Of a stretch of 64,000 nt of DNA, positions 52,751-60,820 are shown piece after piece. This stretch comes from Olsenella_K sp050953285. Its GTDB lineage: Bacteria; Actinomycetota; Coriobacteriia; Coriobacteriales; Atopobiaceae. Every line of letters starts with the position of its first letter. Position 1 is the stretch's first letter. The DNA is taken from positions 682,001-746,000 of the forward strand of contig JBMNMK010000002.1 of assembly GCA_050953285.1 (NCBI GenBank), in the 5' to 3' direction. The notes beneath the pieces are model-generated. The model made no database searches, was not told the DNA's origin, and saw only the letters and a program-made list of their open reading frames with translations. The position numbers were made by a program, and so were the translations under genes.

Positions 52751-53716
52751 ATGGCATCAAAGAGACACGGCATCGCGCGCGTTGTAGTGGCGCTCATCGT
52801 GGTGCTGGCCGCAGCTTCGGTGGCGCTGTATGCGGCCTGGCAAAAAGGCATGCTGCCAGGTGCTGCGTCCAAAAGTGAGCAGGCGGCCATAAGTCCAGAT
52901 CCTCCCGTTATGGAAGAGGTGGACTTTGCTGAGATGAGCTGGTCAGACATTGCTGCGCTCTCACGAAGTATTGAAGCGGCGCCAGACGATGCCGCGCGAC
53001 AAGAGATTGCATATCGCGCAGGTATCGTGGATGAAAACGGCGCGCTCGTCGATAAGCGCATTCGACTTGAGCTCACCAACGGCTATGCGCTAGACGTGCG
53101 CCTAGCTGGGATTATGCATGATGAGAAAGCTGACGGCACAGGCAAAGTGGGTTTGACCTTTATAACTGCAGGCGCCCTGGCACGTGGTGTCATGAATCAA
53201 GAGGCCACAGCTCAAGGCGGCTGGGAGCAGAGCTATGCGCGCGCATGGTTGCAGGAAGACGGCATGGCGCTTCTGCCAGAAGAGCTCAGAGACGTGATCA
53301 TTCCTGTCACAAAGACGACCAACAACGTCGGCGACACCAATGCGCGTGAGGAAGTCTCGGATACCTCTGACACCCTGTGGCTCTTCTCGCCCAGAGAGGT
53401 CGTGGGAGACGTCACGTGGGAGCGAGACACCTATGGCAATGACGGCTGGGGGATTGATGCGTCGCTCAATCAAGAGGGCGAGCAGTACGCGCTGTTTGAG
53501 GAGCATGGCGTAACGGCAACGAGTGCGGGCGACGGCATCTTGAAGCTCGACGACCTAACGGGGAAGTCCACCTGGTGGTATCGGACGCCACAGGGCGCCA
53601 ACTGGGCACACTCCAACGCGACCGACCTCTTCTACCAGGTAAGCGATGCGGGTTTGCCCAAGGGATATGGCAACCCCAACCAAGAGTCGGCCTACGTGGT
53701 TGGCTTCTGCGTGTAG
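52751..53716 (+). CDS. Membrane-anchored or secreted DUF6273-domain protein
   Basis: A 321-residue protein. The N-terminal signal or anchor is at about 9-31 with no lipobox Cys. The mature part matches the DUF6273 pattern: LRLAGI-like, LTFITAGALARGVMNQEA, GGWEQSYARAWLQ, LLPEELRDVIIPVTKTTNN, TLWLFSPREV and a final WWYRTPQGAN. DUF6273 domains are typical of surface proteins in gut Firmicutes and Actinobacteria, and their function is unknown. ATG 52751 follows AAGGAAGG; the open frame upstream to 52682 lacks a ribosome site. Confidence 0.85.
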   Translation: MASKRHGIARVVVALIVVLAAASVALYAAWQKGMLPGAASKSEQAAISPDPPVMEEVDFAEMSWSDIAALSRSIEAAPDDAARQEIAYRAGIVDENGALVDKRIRLELTNGYALDVRLAGIMHDEKADGTGKVGLTFITAGALARGVMNQEATAQGGWEQSYARAWLQEDGMALLPEELRDVIIPVTKTTNNVGDTNAREEVSDTSDTLWLFSPREVVGDVTWERDTYGNDGWGIDASLNQEGEQYALFEEHGVTATSAGDGILKLDDLTGKSTWWYRTPQGANWAHSNATDLFYQVSDAGLPKGYGNPNQESAYVVGFCV

Positions 53717-53743
53717 GCACCGCCACTGCCACCACTGCTGCAT

Positions 53744-53756
53744 GGTTCTTCTCGCC
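53744..53756 (+). repeat. Non-coding copy of the 13-base word GGTTCTTCTCGCC
   Basis: Located 27 bases after the DUF6273 gene and identical to 6253-6265 and 7790-7802. It lies in a 185-base intergenic region. Confidence 0.55.
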
Positions 53757-53809
53757 TGGACGCAACTGTGCATTGTCCGTGTTCAGAGCTTATGGAGAGG
53801 AATTTGGAG

Positions 53810-53838
53810 TTGTGAGTTGGTAATTTTTCTCCTATACT
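53810..53838 (+). promoter_or_regulatory. rplS promoter
   Basis: TTGTGA (53810-53815) and TATACT (53833-53838) with a 17-base spacer, about 64 bases before the rplS start. Confidence 0.65.
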
Positions 53839-53860
53839 GACTTTCTGTGTGCAAGCTATG

Positions 53861-53901
53861 TGCCGTTCGCATGCGTCGGCACCTCTAGAGATGAGGACAT
53901 G
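53861..53901 (+). promoter_or_regulatory. Structured rplS leader
   Basis: TGCCG and CGGCA (about 53861-53881) form a stem with an inner GCATGC. Directly after it, CCTC (53883-53886 area) can pair with the Shine-Dalgarno GAGG (53893-53896) around the self-complementary CTCTAGAG. The ribosome site could therefore be masked, as in known ribosomal-protein leaders. Function is inferred. Confidence 0.45.
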
Positions 53902-54246
53902 ATGGATTACATTGCAGCTATTGAGAAGCAGCAGATTCGTGAGGATTTGCCGCAGGTGCGCGTTGGTGACAACGTGAAGGTTCACTACCGCATCAAGGAG
54001 GGCGAGCGCGAGCGTGAGCAGGTCTTCCAGGGTGACGTCATCCGCATGAGCGGTGAGGGCTCCCGTGAGACGTTCACGGTGCGTAAGCTTTCCTTTGGCA
54101 TCGGTGTTGAGCGTACGTTCCCCGTACACAGCCCCAAGATCGCTAAGCTTGAGGTCGTGCGTCACGGTCGCGTGCGTCGCGCTAAACTCTACTATCTGCG
54201 TGATCGCGTGGGCAAGGCTGCTCGCCTTCGTGAGAAGCGCGCGTAG
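53902..54246 (+). CDS. rplS: 50S ribosomal protein L19
   Basis: Large-subunit protein of 114 residues located at the subunit interface. It has the signature VHYRIKEGERER-QVFQGDVI and the C-terminal VRRAKLYYLRDRVGKAARLREK. ATG 53902 is 5 bases after GAGG; ATG 53899 would be too close. It usually follows trmD, but here it is displaced by ~8.5 kb and has its own promoter and terminator. Confidence 0.96.
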   Translation: MDYIAAIEKQQIREDLPQVRVGDNVKVHYRIKEGEREREQVFQGDVIRMSGEGSRETFTVRKLSFGIGVERTFPVHSPKIAKLEVVRHGRVRRAKLYYLRDRVGKAARLREKRA

Positions 54247-54268
54247 TCAACTTCTTGCACAGCTGTGA

Positions 54269-54299
54269 GGGCTGCTCCGCGGAGCGGCCCTTTCTTTTT
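54269..54299 (+). terminator. Terminator of rplS
   Basis: GGGCTGCTCC (54269-54278) pairs with GGAGCGGCCC (54281-54290), one T-G wobble, followed by TTTCTTTTT. Confidence 0.85.
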
Positions 54300-54324
54300 C
54301 TTGAAATTTCTTGAAGGGACAACT

Positions 54325-55092
54325 ATGGCACGTGAGGCTCGCCCAGCCAAAGACATTGTGTTGGAGCTCAGGTCATGTCCGTTTGAAGACATCCCTGCTG
54401 TTAGTGAGCGCTATAGGACGGATGCGAGAAAAGCTGTTCAGTCCGCATGTGCAACAGCGCTCAGGCGCTACGAAAAGGAGCGTCGTGAGCGCACGCGCGT
54501 TGAGGCAATGTATGAGCTCGAGCGCACTTTGGGAGGAAATGGCCTGATCTTGGGTGTGGATGAGGTGGGCCGTGGGTCCGTGGCAGGTCCTTTGACGGTG
54601 GCGGCAGTAGCACTTCCGGCTGAGCCTAAAATTTGGGGCCTCAACGACTCAAAGCAGCTCACGCCCGAGCACCGAGAAGAGCTTGCGGCGCGTATTGCAG
54701 AAGTTGCCGTGGCTATCGGCATGGCACATATAGCAGCGGAGTCTATAGATGCACTGGGCATGCATACGGCTCTGAGAATGGCCATGAAGCAAGCCATAGA
54801 TGATGCGGGGGTAGATCCTGCATGCGTCCTTATCGACGGAAATCCCGTACATGTGCATCCGCGCGAGAAGACCCTGGTAAAAGGGGATGCTCGTGTTGCT
54901 GCTATCGCGGCAGCCTCCATCATGGCCAAGGTCACGCGCGACCACATGATGGTAGCCTATGACGAGCTCTATCCAGGCTATCACCTGGCAGAGTGCAAAG
55001 GATATGGATCTCAAGCCCACATTGAAGCTATTCAAAGGCTTGGCCTTTCACCCATCCACCGCAAGAGCTTCTGTGGAAACTTTTTGAAGTGA
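54325..55092 (+). CDS. rnhB: Ribonuclease HII
   Basis: Removes ribonucleotides and RNA from DNA hybrids. The 255-residue protein has an N-terminal helical extension of ~70 residues, as in Bacillus RnhB. The catalytic domain follows with LGVDEVGRGSVAGPL (Asp-Glu), LNDSKQLTPEHREEL, the DGN-type motif and KGDARVAAIAAASIMAKVTRD. ATG 54325 has GAAGGG at 7 bases; the open frame extending upstream crosses the rplS terminator. Confidence 0.95.
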   Translation: MAREARPAKDIVLELRSCPFEDIPAVSERYRTDARKAVQSACATALRRYEKERRERTRVEAMYELERTLGGNGLILGVDEVGRGSVAGPLTVAAVALPAEPKIWGLNDSKQLTPEHREELAARIAEVAVAIGMAHIAAESIDALGMHTALRMAMKQAIDDAGVDPACVLIDGNPVHVHPREKTLVKGDARVAAIAAASIMAKVTRDHMMVAYDELYPGYHLAECKGYGSQAHIEAIQRLGLSPIHRKSFCGNFLK

Positions 55093-55282
55093 TAAAGTTC
55101 AATAGATTGCAAGTTTGATATTTATCTTCGCTGGACGGGACGCGGGAGCCCTTTGAGCGGCATGCCTGCTCTCCGTCTTCACGCGCCCGCAAGATTCGTG
55201 CAAGTTAGTGGCCAGCACATGACAAGTTACAACTTCACCGATGCTGTCATCCTCTAATGCCCCGACATTGTAGGAGGTAGCT

Positions 55283-55888
55283 ATGAGTGAAGTGGAAAAG
55301 GTTGTGGGCATTTTGGAAGGGCAACAGCCCCGTCAAATCTCGGCGAAGAAGGTCAGATCAAGGCGTGCGCGGGAGCACGTGCCCACGCAGGACATTCCTT
55401 CAGATGTATCTGATAAGAAATCTGTTTCAGAAGAAAGGATACGTGCGGAAGCAGAATTTATTGGGAAAGAGCCTGTCTTTTCTGTTGTGCCTCCCGATAA
55501 GCCTCTGAAAGATTATTCAACACGTGAAGTAGGGCTTGAAGGAGAGGCGCTGGCAGCTGCGTATCTGGTAAAACGCGGCTATAAGATCATAGATAGAAAC
55601 TGGCGCTGCTCCGCTGGAGAGGTGGATATTGTCGCTCAAGATGGCAGCGATGTGGTGCTTGTTGAGGTAAAGACGCGTGCTCAGAGAAATGAGAAGAGCG
55701 TAGGTGTTCCTGAGCTTGCTGTTGGTATGAAAAAGCAGCGTACGTATACCCACCTTGCCCTCATGTATGTAGGGCTTCACCCCGAGGTCCGCAACATCCG
55801 TTTCGACGTTATAGCCATTGTGCTCAAGAGCAATCACTCTGCCATCCTCAGACATCTTGTTGGTGCTTTCTGTTGGGATGAACAATGA
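55283..55888 (+). CDS. YraN/UPF0102-family endonuclease-like protein
   Basis: A 201-residue protein. The last ~120 residues are the UPF0102 core, a restriction-endonuclease-like fold. GLEGEALAAAYLVKRGYKIIDRNWR is followed by GEVDIVAQDG and VLVEVKTR, which give the E-D-ExK pattern. The first ~75 residues are a hydrophilic extension without recognised motifs, not part of the usual ~115-residue protein. ATG 55283 follows AGGAGG. Its stop overlaps the comM start (ATGA). The 190-base gap before it has no obvious promoter. Confidence 0.88.
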   Translation: MSEVEKVVGILEGQQPRQISAKKVRSRRAREHVPTQDIPSDVSDKKSVSEERIRAEAEFIGKEPVFSVVPPDKPLKDYSTREVGLEGEALAAAYLVKRGYKIIDRNWRCSAGEVDIVAQDGSDVVLVEVKTRAQRNEKSVGVPELAVGMKKQRTYTHLALMYVGLHPEVRNIRFDVIAIVLKSNHSAILRHLVGAFCWDEQ

Positions 55889-57387
55889 GGTCCAATGACA
55901 GCTACGTGATCCATACCGCGCAGATAAAGGGTGCTGAGGCGCTCCCTGTCCGGGTTGAGGTAAGTATGTCGCAAGGCATTCCGGGCTTGACCATTGTTGG
56001 GATGCCAGATGCGGCGGTCATAGAAGCGCGATCCCGCGTGCGCTGTGCTCTTAAGGCATGTGGCTTCAGTATCGCGCGCGCCCATATAACCATCAATCTC
56101 TCTCCGGGTGATTTAAGAAAGCAGGGGAGTTCCTATGATCTGCCCATTGCCGTCGCCATACTTGCCCTCTCCGGCCAAATTCCGCGCACGCACTTGGAGA
56201 GATACCTCTTCATAGGTGAGCTCAGTCTCGATGGCTGGGTTAACGCCACACGAGGCTCCATTGCCTATGAAGCCCTTGCGCACCAGATGCATCTGTCATT
56301 GATCTTGGCTCCAAATTCCTACATCGTGGGTGGAAGAGCTGAGGTTAAATGCTTACGGCAACTGCTTGAGCTTAGAAGAGGTGTAGATCACTTACCAGAT
56401 CTTATGCCTGATACCACTGCGCTTAATTCTCACGAGGCTGAACTCGTTGATTATGCGGACGTGGCAGACCAAGAGCTTCCCAAGCGTGCACTTGTCATTG
56501 CTGCTTGTGGCCACCATGGACTCCTGATGGTAGGTCCTCCAGGTGCGGGCAAGACTATGCTTGCGCGGAGACTCCCCACCATTTTGCCGACCCTTACCGA
56601 CGATGAGCGCAATGAAGTTCTGCTCATGAGATCTATTGCGGGTCTTGATCTTCAAGAGACGCTGCATGGAATACGACCGTTTAGGGCGCCTCACCACAGC
56701 ATTTCTCGTGCAGGACTCTTGGGAGGTGGCAGACCTGTCATTCCCGGCGAGATCTCGTTTGCACACCAAGGTGTGCTCTTTCTGGATGAGTTTACGGAGT
56801 TCTCAACCACGGTCTTGCAGAGCTTGCGTCAGCCCATGGAAGAGCATGAGGTGCGCCTCGTGCGCGTTGATGGAACCTACGTTTTCCCGTGCAATTTTCA
56901 GCTCATAGCTGCAGCAAATCCCTGTCCTTGCGGGCATCTTGGTGATAGCGGAAAGACATGTACCTGCACGCCGACCCAGATCCAACAGTATCAGAGCAAA
57001 ATAGGGGGACCTATTATGGACCGCATCGATCTATTGGTAGATGTTGCGCGCCCCGACACGCACCAGCTCATGAGCGACACTCGCTCCACTTCGTCTAAAA
57101 CCATGAAAGACCAGGTTGAAGGCGGTATTGCGTTCAGAACATGGCGAGTCAGCTCGGAAGAGGCGCAACACAAATCCACATCCAAAGGGAAAGAGATCTT
57201 AGCATCATTTTCCCTCGATGCACGAGCGGCGTTTGAAGGCACAGCCCGAAGAAGGCAGTTGGGCGGCCGTGCAATAACACGCATAGCTAGCGTGGCACGT
57301 ACCATAGCTGACCTTGCTGAGCACGAAAAGGTGCTGGTGGAAGACATTGCAGAGGCGTGTCTCTACAGATCCCGAGATGCTCTTTAG
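55885..57387 (+). CDS. comM: YifB/ComM-family Mg-chelatase-like AAA ATPase
   Basis: A 500-residue AAA+ protein. The N-terminal Lon-like domain has VEVSMSQGIPGLTIVGMPDAAV. The ATPase core has Walker A GPPGAGKTMLARRLP, Walker B LFLDEF, and ANPCPCGHLGD with clustered Cys that may bind metal. The Mg-chelatase C-terminal domain ends it. ComM proteins promote branch migration during integration of incoming DNA. Here it is coupled to yraN and lies 16 bases before dprA, a common recombination/competence arrangement. Confidence 0.93.
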   Translation: MRSNDSYVIHTAQIKGAEALPVRVEVSMSQGIPGLTIVGMPDAAVIEARSRVRCALKACGFSIARAHITINLSPGDLRKQGSSYDLPIAVAILALSGQIPRTHLERYLFIGELSLDGWVNATRGSIAYEALAHQMHLSLILAPNSYIVGGRAEVKCLRQLLELRRGVDHLPDLMPDTTALNSHEAELVDYADVADQELPKRALVIAACGHHGLLMVGPPGAGKTMLARRLPTILPTLTDDERNEVLLMRSIAGLDLQETLHGIRPFRAPHHSISRAGLLGGGRPVIPGEISFAHQGVLFLDEFTEFSTTVLQSLRQPMEEHEVRLVRVDGTYVFPCNFQLIAAANPCPCGHLGDSGKTCTCTPTQIQQYQSKIGGPIMDRIDLLVDVARPDTHQLMSDTRSTSSKTMKDQVEGGIAFRTWRVSSEEAQHKSTSKGKEILASFSLDARAAFEGTARRRQLGGRAITRIASVARTIADLAEHEKVLVEDIAEACLYRSRDAL

Positions 57388-57403
57388 AAGGTGAGGCGAT
57401 CAC

Positions 57404-58294
57404 ATGAGTGCAACCTGGGAAATCAAGCAGAGCGACGGCGAATATCCAGCTCAATTGCTAGAGATCAAAGAGAGGCTTCCTGAGACGCTCTTTGGCGTGG
57501 GGGATAAGGAGGTGCTCAATACACCTTGTATATCCGTCATTGGGGCGAGAAGAGCCACGCCTTATGGCATGACTGTAGCTGGGATGGCAGGCAGGGTGGC
57601 GGCGCAATGTGGCATCACTGTTGTATCAGGCGGTGCTTGCGGCTGTGACTATGCAGCAAGCAGATCTGCGCTCGATGCCGGTGGTAGAACCATCATCGTT
57701 TCTGGGTGCGGCGCAGATATGATCTATCCACGCTCCTCACAGGATATTTTTCATGATGCCGTGCGCTCAGGAGGCGCGGTCATATCGCTGCGTCCGTGGG
57801 GAAAGACCCCCAGACGCTATGCCTTCATTCAAAGGAATGCCGTTATAGCTACCCTTTCCAAAGTGCTCTTTGTGACCGAGGCGGGCGTTAAGTCAGGAAC
57901 CATGAGTACGGCCGAAGTTGCCACAGAGCTGGGGCGGGAGGTATATGCAGTTCCAGGCTCCATCTTTAGCCCTAACTCGGCAGGTACCAACCAGCTCATA
58001 GCAGACGGCGCAAGCATTATCACGAGCGAGATGGATTTAGAGGTGCGGATCTCTTTGGATTATGATCGCCTGCGTCTCATATCAGAGAACGGCAGCAGAA
58101 AAACGACGCGTTTGGTGTCTGCCCTCATAGCTTCCCCCATGAGACCCGACGAGTTGGCAACACTTTTAGGGGAGCCGCTTTTGACGCTGATTAAGACATT
58201 GTCTGAATATGAAACGCAAGGTGTGGTAGAAAGACTTCCAGACGGAAGATATTCTGCATCGGAGACGACTTACAGAACCTACTGTAAGAGGTAG
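57404..58294 (+). CDS. dprA: DNA-processing protein DprA
   Basis: Loads RecA onto single-stranded DNA during transformation. The 296-residue protein has the Rossmann core CISVIGARRATPYG, VVSGGACGCDYAA, SGCGADMIYP, RNAVIA and PGSIFSPNSAGTNQLIADGA. A C-terminal winged helix (about 240-290) is also seen. The ATG at 57404 lies 16 bases after comM. topA, which commonly follows dprA in Gram-positives, is absent and trmFO comes next. Confidence 0.93.
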   Translation: MSATWEIKQSDGEYPAQLLEIKERLPETLFGVGDKEVLNTPCISVIGARRATPYGMTVAGMAGRVAAQCGITVVSGGACGCDYAASRSALDAGGRTIIVSGCGADMIYPRSSQDIFHDAVRSGGAVISLRPWGKTPRRYAFIQRNAVIATLSKVLFVTEAGVKSGTMSTAEVATELGREVYAVPGSIFSPNSAGTNQLIADGASIITSEMDLEVRISLDYDRLRLISENGSRKTTRLVSALIASPMRPDELATLLGEPLLTLIKTLSEYETQGVVERLPDGRYSASETTYRTYCKR

Positions 58295-58329
58295 TTGTAA
58301 GTCAGATGCATTGCGAGCGGAGGTTTGTG

Positions 58330-59658
58330 GTGGAACAGCAGGTAAGCGTTGTGGGAGGTGGACTGGCGGGAAGTGAATGTGCACTTCAGCTGGCAAAAAG
58401 AGGCATAAGAGTACGACTTTTTGAACAGCGCCCAAACCATGAGAGCCCCGCTCACCATACCGATAAGCTTGCAGAGCTGGTGTGCTCAAACTCATTGAAA
58501 TCACTGCGAGAAGAAAGTGCAGCAGGCATGTTGAAGTGGGAGCTTGCAGAAGCCGGCAGCATCCTGCTTGAACTTGCCCACAAAACGGCAGTGCCTGCCG
58601 GCGGTGCTCTGGCGGTTGATCGTGAACAATTTTCCCAAGCAGTGACGCAGCGCGTCAGTGAGCATCCCAATATCGAGCTCATACGTGCAGAAGTCACCGA
58701 TCTTCCTGAAGGACCTACCGTTATAGCAGCAGGTCCTCTCTGCTCAGAGAAGCTGTTCTCAGCTCTCAGCACACAGATTGGTGAAGGACGTTCCGCCTTT
58801 TATGATGCGGCAGCGCCAATTGTGGATGCAGAGAGCCTAGATCATAGCGTGGTTTTTGCACAGTCTCGCTATGAAGAAGGGGGCGGAGATTATCTCAACT
58901 GCCCCATGAACAAGGAAGAATATGATGCCTTCTATGATGCGCTGATGGGTGCCAAGCGCGTTATATCGCACGAATTTGATCAGGCAGATCTCTTCCAGGC
59001 ATGCCAGCCTGTTGAAGAAGTGGGAAGAACGGGGCGGGATTCTCTGAGATTCGGTGCGCTCAAACCAGTTGGCTTGACCGACCCCCGAAGTGGAAAGAGG
59101 CCGTGGGCTGCTGTTCAGCTGCGAGCGGAGAACAGAGATCTTACTGCCTATAACCTCGTAGGTTTTCAGACAAACCTCACGTGGGGAGAACAAAAACGCG
59201 TGTTTAGGATGATCCCCGGCCTGGAGAACGCGGAGTTTTTCCGCTATGGTGTTATGCACAGAAACTCATTTGTTGATGCTCCGCATGTTTTGGACGCAAC
59301 GTTTAAGATCCCCGGCACAAACATTCGCCTTGCTGGGCAGATTTGCGGTACAGAAGGCTATACCGAAGCTATAGCCTCAGGATATCTGGCGGCGCTCAAC
59401 ACATTCGCCGAACTTGAGGGAAGAGAGCCCGTTACACTTCCAAAAGAGAGTGTTTTTGGTGCGCTTGTGCACTATGCAACAGATCCTAATACGGTTGATT
59501 ACCAGCCCATGCATGTGAACTTTGGGTTGATGCCACCCCTGGAGAATCGCTCACTCAAAAAGAAGGAGCGCTACGCTGCATATGCTGCCCGTGCACAGGA
59601 AGCAACGCGGCAATTCATTGCATCCAGACCAGATCTCTTTGAAGTGGGCGCTGATTGA
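58330..59658 (+). CDS. trmFO: Methylenetetrahydrofolate--tRNA-(uracil54-C5)-methyltransferase
   Basis: FAD/folate-dependent enzyme forming ribothymidine at tRNA position 54. The 442 residues begin QVSVVGGGLAGSECALQLAKRG (FAD loop) and contain HHTDKLAELVCSNSLKS-type, YFNCPM-like YLNCPMNKEEY and RMIPGLENAEFFRYGVMHRN. The start is GTG 58330, 6 bases after GGAGG; GTG 58327 is 3 bases away. The xer gene starts one base after its stop. Confidence 0.95.
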   Translation: MEQQVSVVGGGLAGSECALQLAKRGIRVRLFEQRPNHESPAHHTDKLAELVCSNSLKSLREESAAGMLKWELAEAGSILLELAHKTAVPAGGALAVDREQFSQAVTQRVSEHPNIELIRAEVTDLPEGPTVIAAGPLCSEKLFSALSTQIGEGRSAFYDAAAPIVDAESLDHSVVFAQSRYEEGGGDYLNCPMNKEEYDAFYDALMGAKRVISHEFDQADLFQACQPVEEVGRTGRDSLRFGALKPVGLTDPRSGKRPWAAVQLRAENRDLTAYNLVGFQTNLTWGEQKRVFRMIPGLENAEFFRYGVMHRNSFVDAPHVLDATFKIPGTNIRLAGQICGTEGYTEAIASGYLAALNTFAELEGREPVTLPKESVFGALVHYATDPNTVDYQPMHVNFGLMPPLENRSLKKKERYAAYAARAQEATRQFIASRPDLFEVGAD

Positions 59659-59659
59659 T

Positions 59660-60604
59660 ATGAGATCAGAGGAGCTTGTGGCAGCACAATCGGAGTGTGA
59701 GGAGCTCTGCGCACGCTTTGTGGCTCAGCAGAGAGAGGTGCGGGGGCTCTCTCAAAATACGGCTGACGCTTACCAGTCTGACCTATCTCAATATATGGCA
59801 TGGGTACAGCGCGAAGGCATAGATCCTCTTGCGGTAAGTCACCGGCAGCTCAGACGCTATATCGGTGAGCAAGTCCGTGCAGGCTATGCGGAAAAGACTG
59901 TAAACAGGCGTCTTTCTGCGCTCAAGTCCTTCTACAAGTGGCTCTTTCATGAGGGCTACTGCAAAAATGATGTAGCAGATGCCTTGAGTGGCCGCAAGAT
60001 TGAAAAGAGTCTCCCAAAAACAATGAGCAACGCTGATGTGGAGAAGATCCTCTCGACGTGTGATTTGGAAGATGATGTAGGAATACGCGATAGGGCTTTT
60101 TTGGAATTGCTCTACGCTTCGGGCGCACGTATTTCAGAGATATCTGCGCTTGATGTGGACTCCATCAGCTTTGAAGCAGCGCAAGTAAAGCTCTTTGGTA
60201 AGGGTTCAAAAGAGCGGATTGTGCCACTCTATTCTGCAGCTCTTGATAAAGTGAGGCTCTATCTTGGAGGCCCTCGTCAAAGGTTGCTGCAGCGCAGTTC
60301 TTCAGCAGCACAGAACAATGATACCTTGCGAGCTCTGTTCATTTCCACCAGGTCTCGCAGGATGTCGGCGGATGCCCTGCGCCGTTGTTTTGAGGCACAT
60401 GCGGCGCAGGCGGGAATTGTTGGTGTTACGCCTCACGCGATGAGACACACCTTTGCGACAGAGCTTTTGGATGGAGGAGCAGACCTTAAGAGTGTGCAGG
60501 AGTTGCTCGGCCATGAGAACCTATCGACAACCCAAATCTATACACACCTTTCCGTCAAGCGTCTCAAAGATGCAACGAATAGTGCTCATCCGCGCGGCCA
60601 ATAG
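59660..60604 (+). CDS. Tyrosine recombinase, XerC/XerD type
   Basis: Chromosome-dimer resolution recombinase of 314 residues. The N-terminal SAM-like domain lies at about 15-105. The catalytic set is complete: Arg157 (GARISE), Lys181 (GKGSKER), His259 and Arg262 (HAMRHTF), His285 (LGHENL) and Tyr294 (TQIYTHL). It sits after trmFO, as codV/xerC does in Firmicutes. Whether it is functionally XerC or XerD cannot be told. No tRNA or att-like repeat adjoins it, so it is not a phage integrase. Confidence 0.9.
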   Translation: MRSEELVAAQSECEELCARFVAQQREVRGLSQNTADAYQSDLSQYMAWVQREGIDPLAVSHRQLRRYIGEQVRAGYAEKTVNRRLSALKSFYKWLFHEGYCKNDVADALSGRKIEKSLPKTMSNADVEKILSTCDLEDDVGIRDRAFLELLYASGARISEISALDVDSISFEAAQVKLFGKGSKERIVPLYSAALDKVRLYLGGPRQRLLQRSSSAAQNNDTLRALFISTRSRRMSADALRRCFEAHAAQAGIVGVTPHAMRHTFATELLDGGADLKSVQELLGHENLSTTQIYTHLSVKRLKDATNSAHPRGQ

Positions 60605-60674
60605 GATGAGGTATGTGAAATTATGGTGAGTCATTGAAGGAAAAACAGCTCACGACAAGAGCCTAAGAGCCTGT

Positions 60675-60680
60675 TATACT
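60675..60680 (+). promoter_or_regulatory. Possible -10 box of the rpsB promoter
   Basis: TATACT preceded by TGT, 141 bases before the rpsB start. The -35 region is not clear. It lies just upstream of the structured leader at 60688-60773. Confidence 0.45.
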
Positions 60681-60687
60681 CAAGAAC

Positions 60688-60773
60688 TGCCGTGCACAAG
60701 TACGGCATAATTCACACGCGTGACGACTCATATGCCGTGGTGCTTTCGCCACAAGCCAGGGCGGAGGTGGCAT
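60688..60773 (+). promoter_or_regulatory. rpsB leader with mutually exclusive pairings
   Basis: ACGGCA (60702-60707) can pair with TGCCGT upstream (60688-60693), or the longer ACGGCATA (60702-60709) with TATGCCGT downstream (60731-60738). The downstream arm could instead close ATGCC (60732-60736) with GGCAT (60769-60773) around GTGG/CCAC (60737-60740 and 60749-60752). Such competing helices are expected in ribosomal-protein autoregulatory leaders. The role is inferred. Confidence 0.5.
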
Positions 60774-60820
60774 TTTGGGGATGACCTCACGCGGAGGACA
60801 AACCACAGGAGGTTTACTAC

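Noticed and set aside
59660..60604. Possible phage or island integrase
   Set aside because: The location after trmFO, the XerC/D-like length and the lack of att repeats or cargo genes fit housekeeping dimer resolution.
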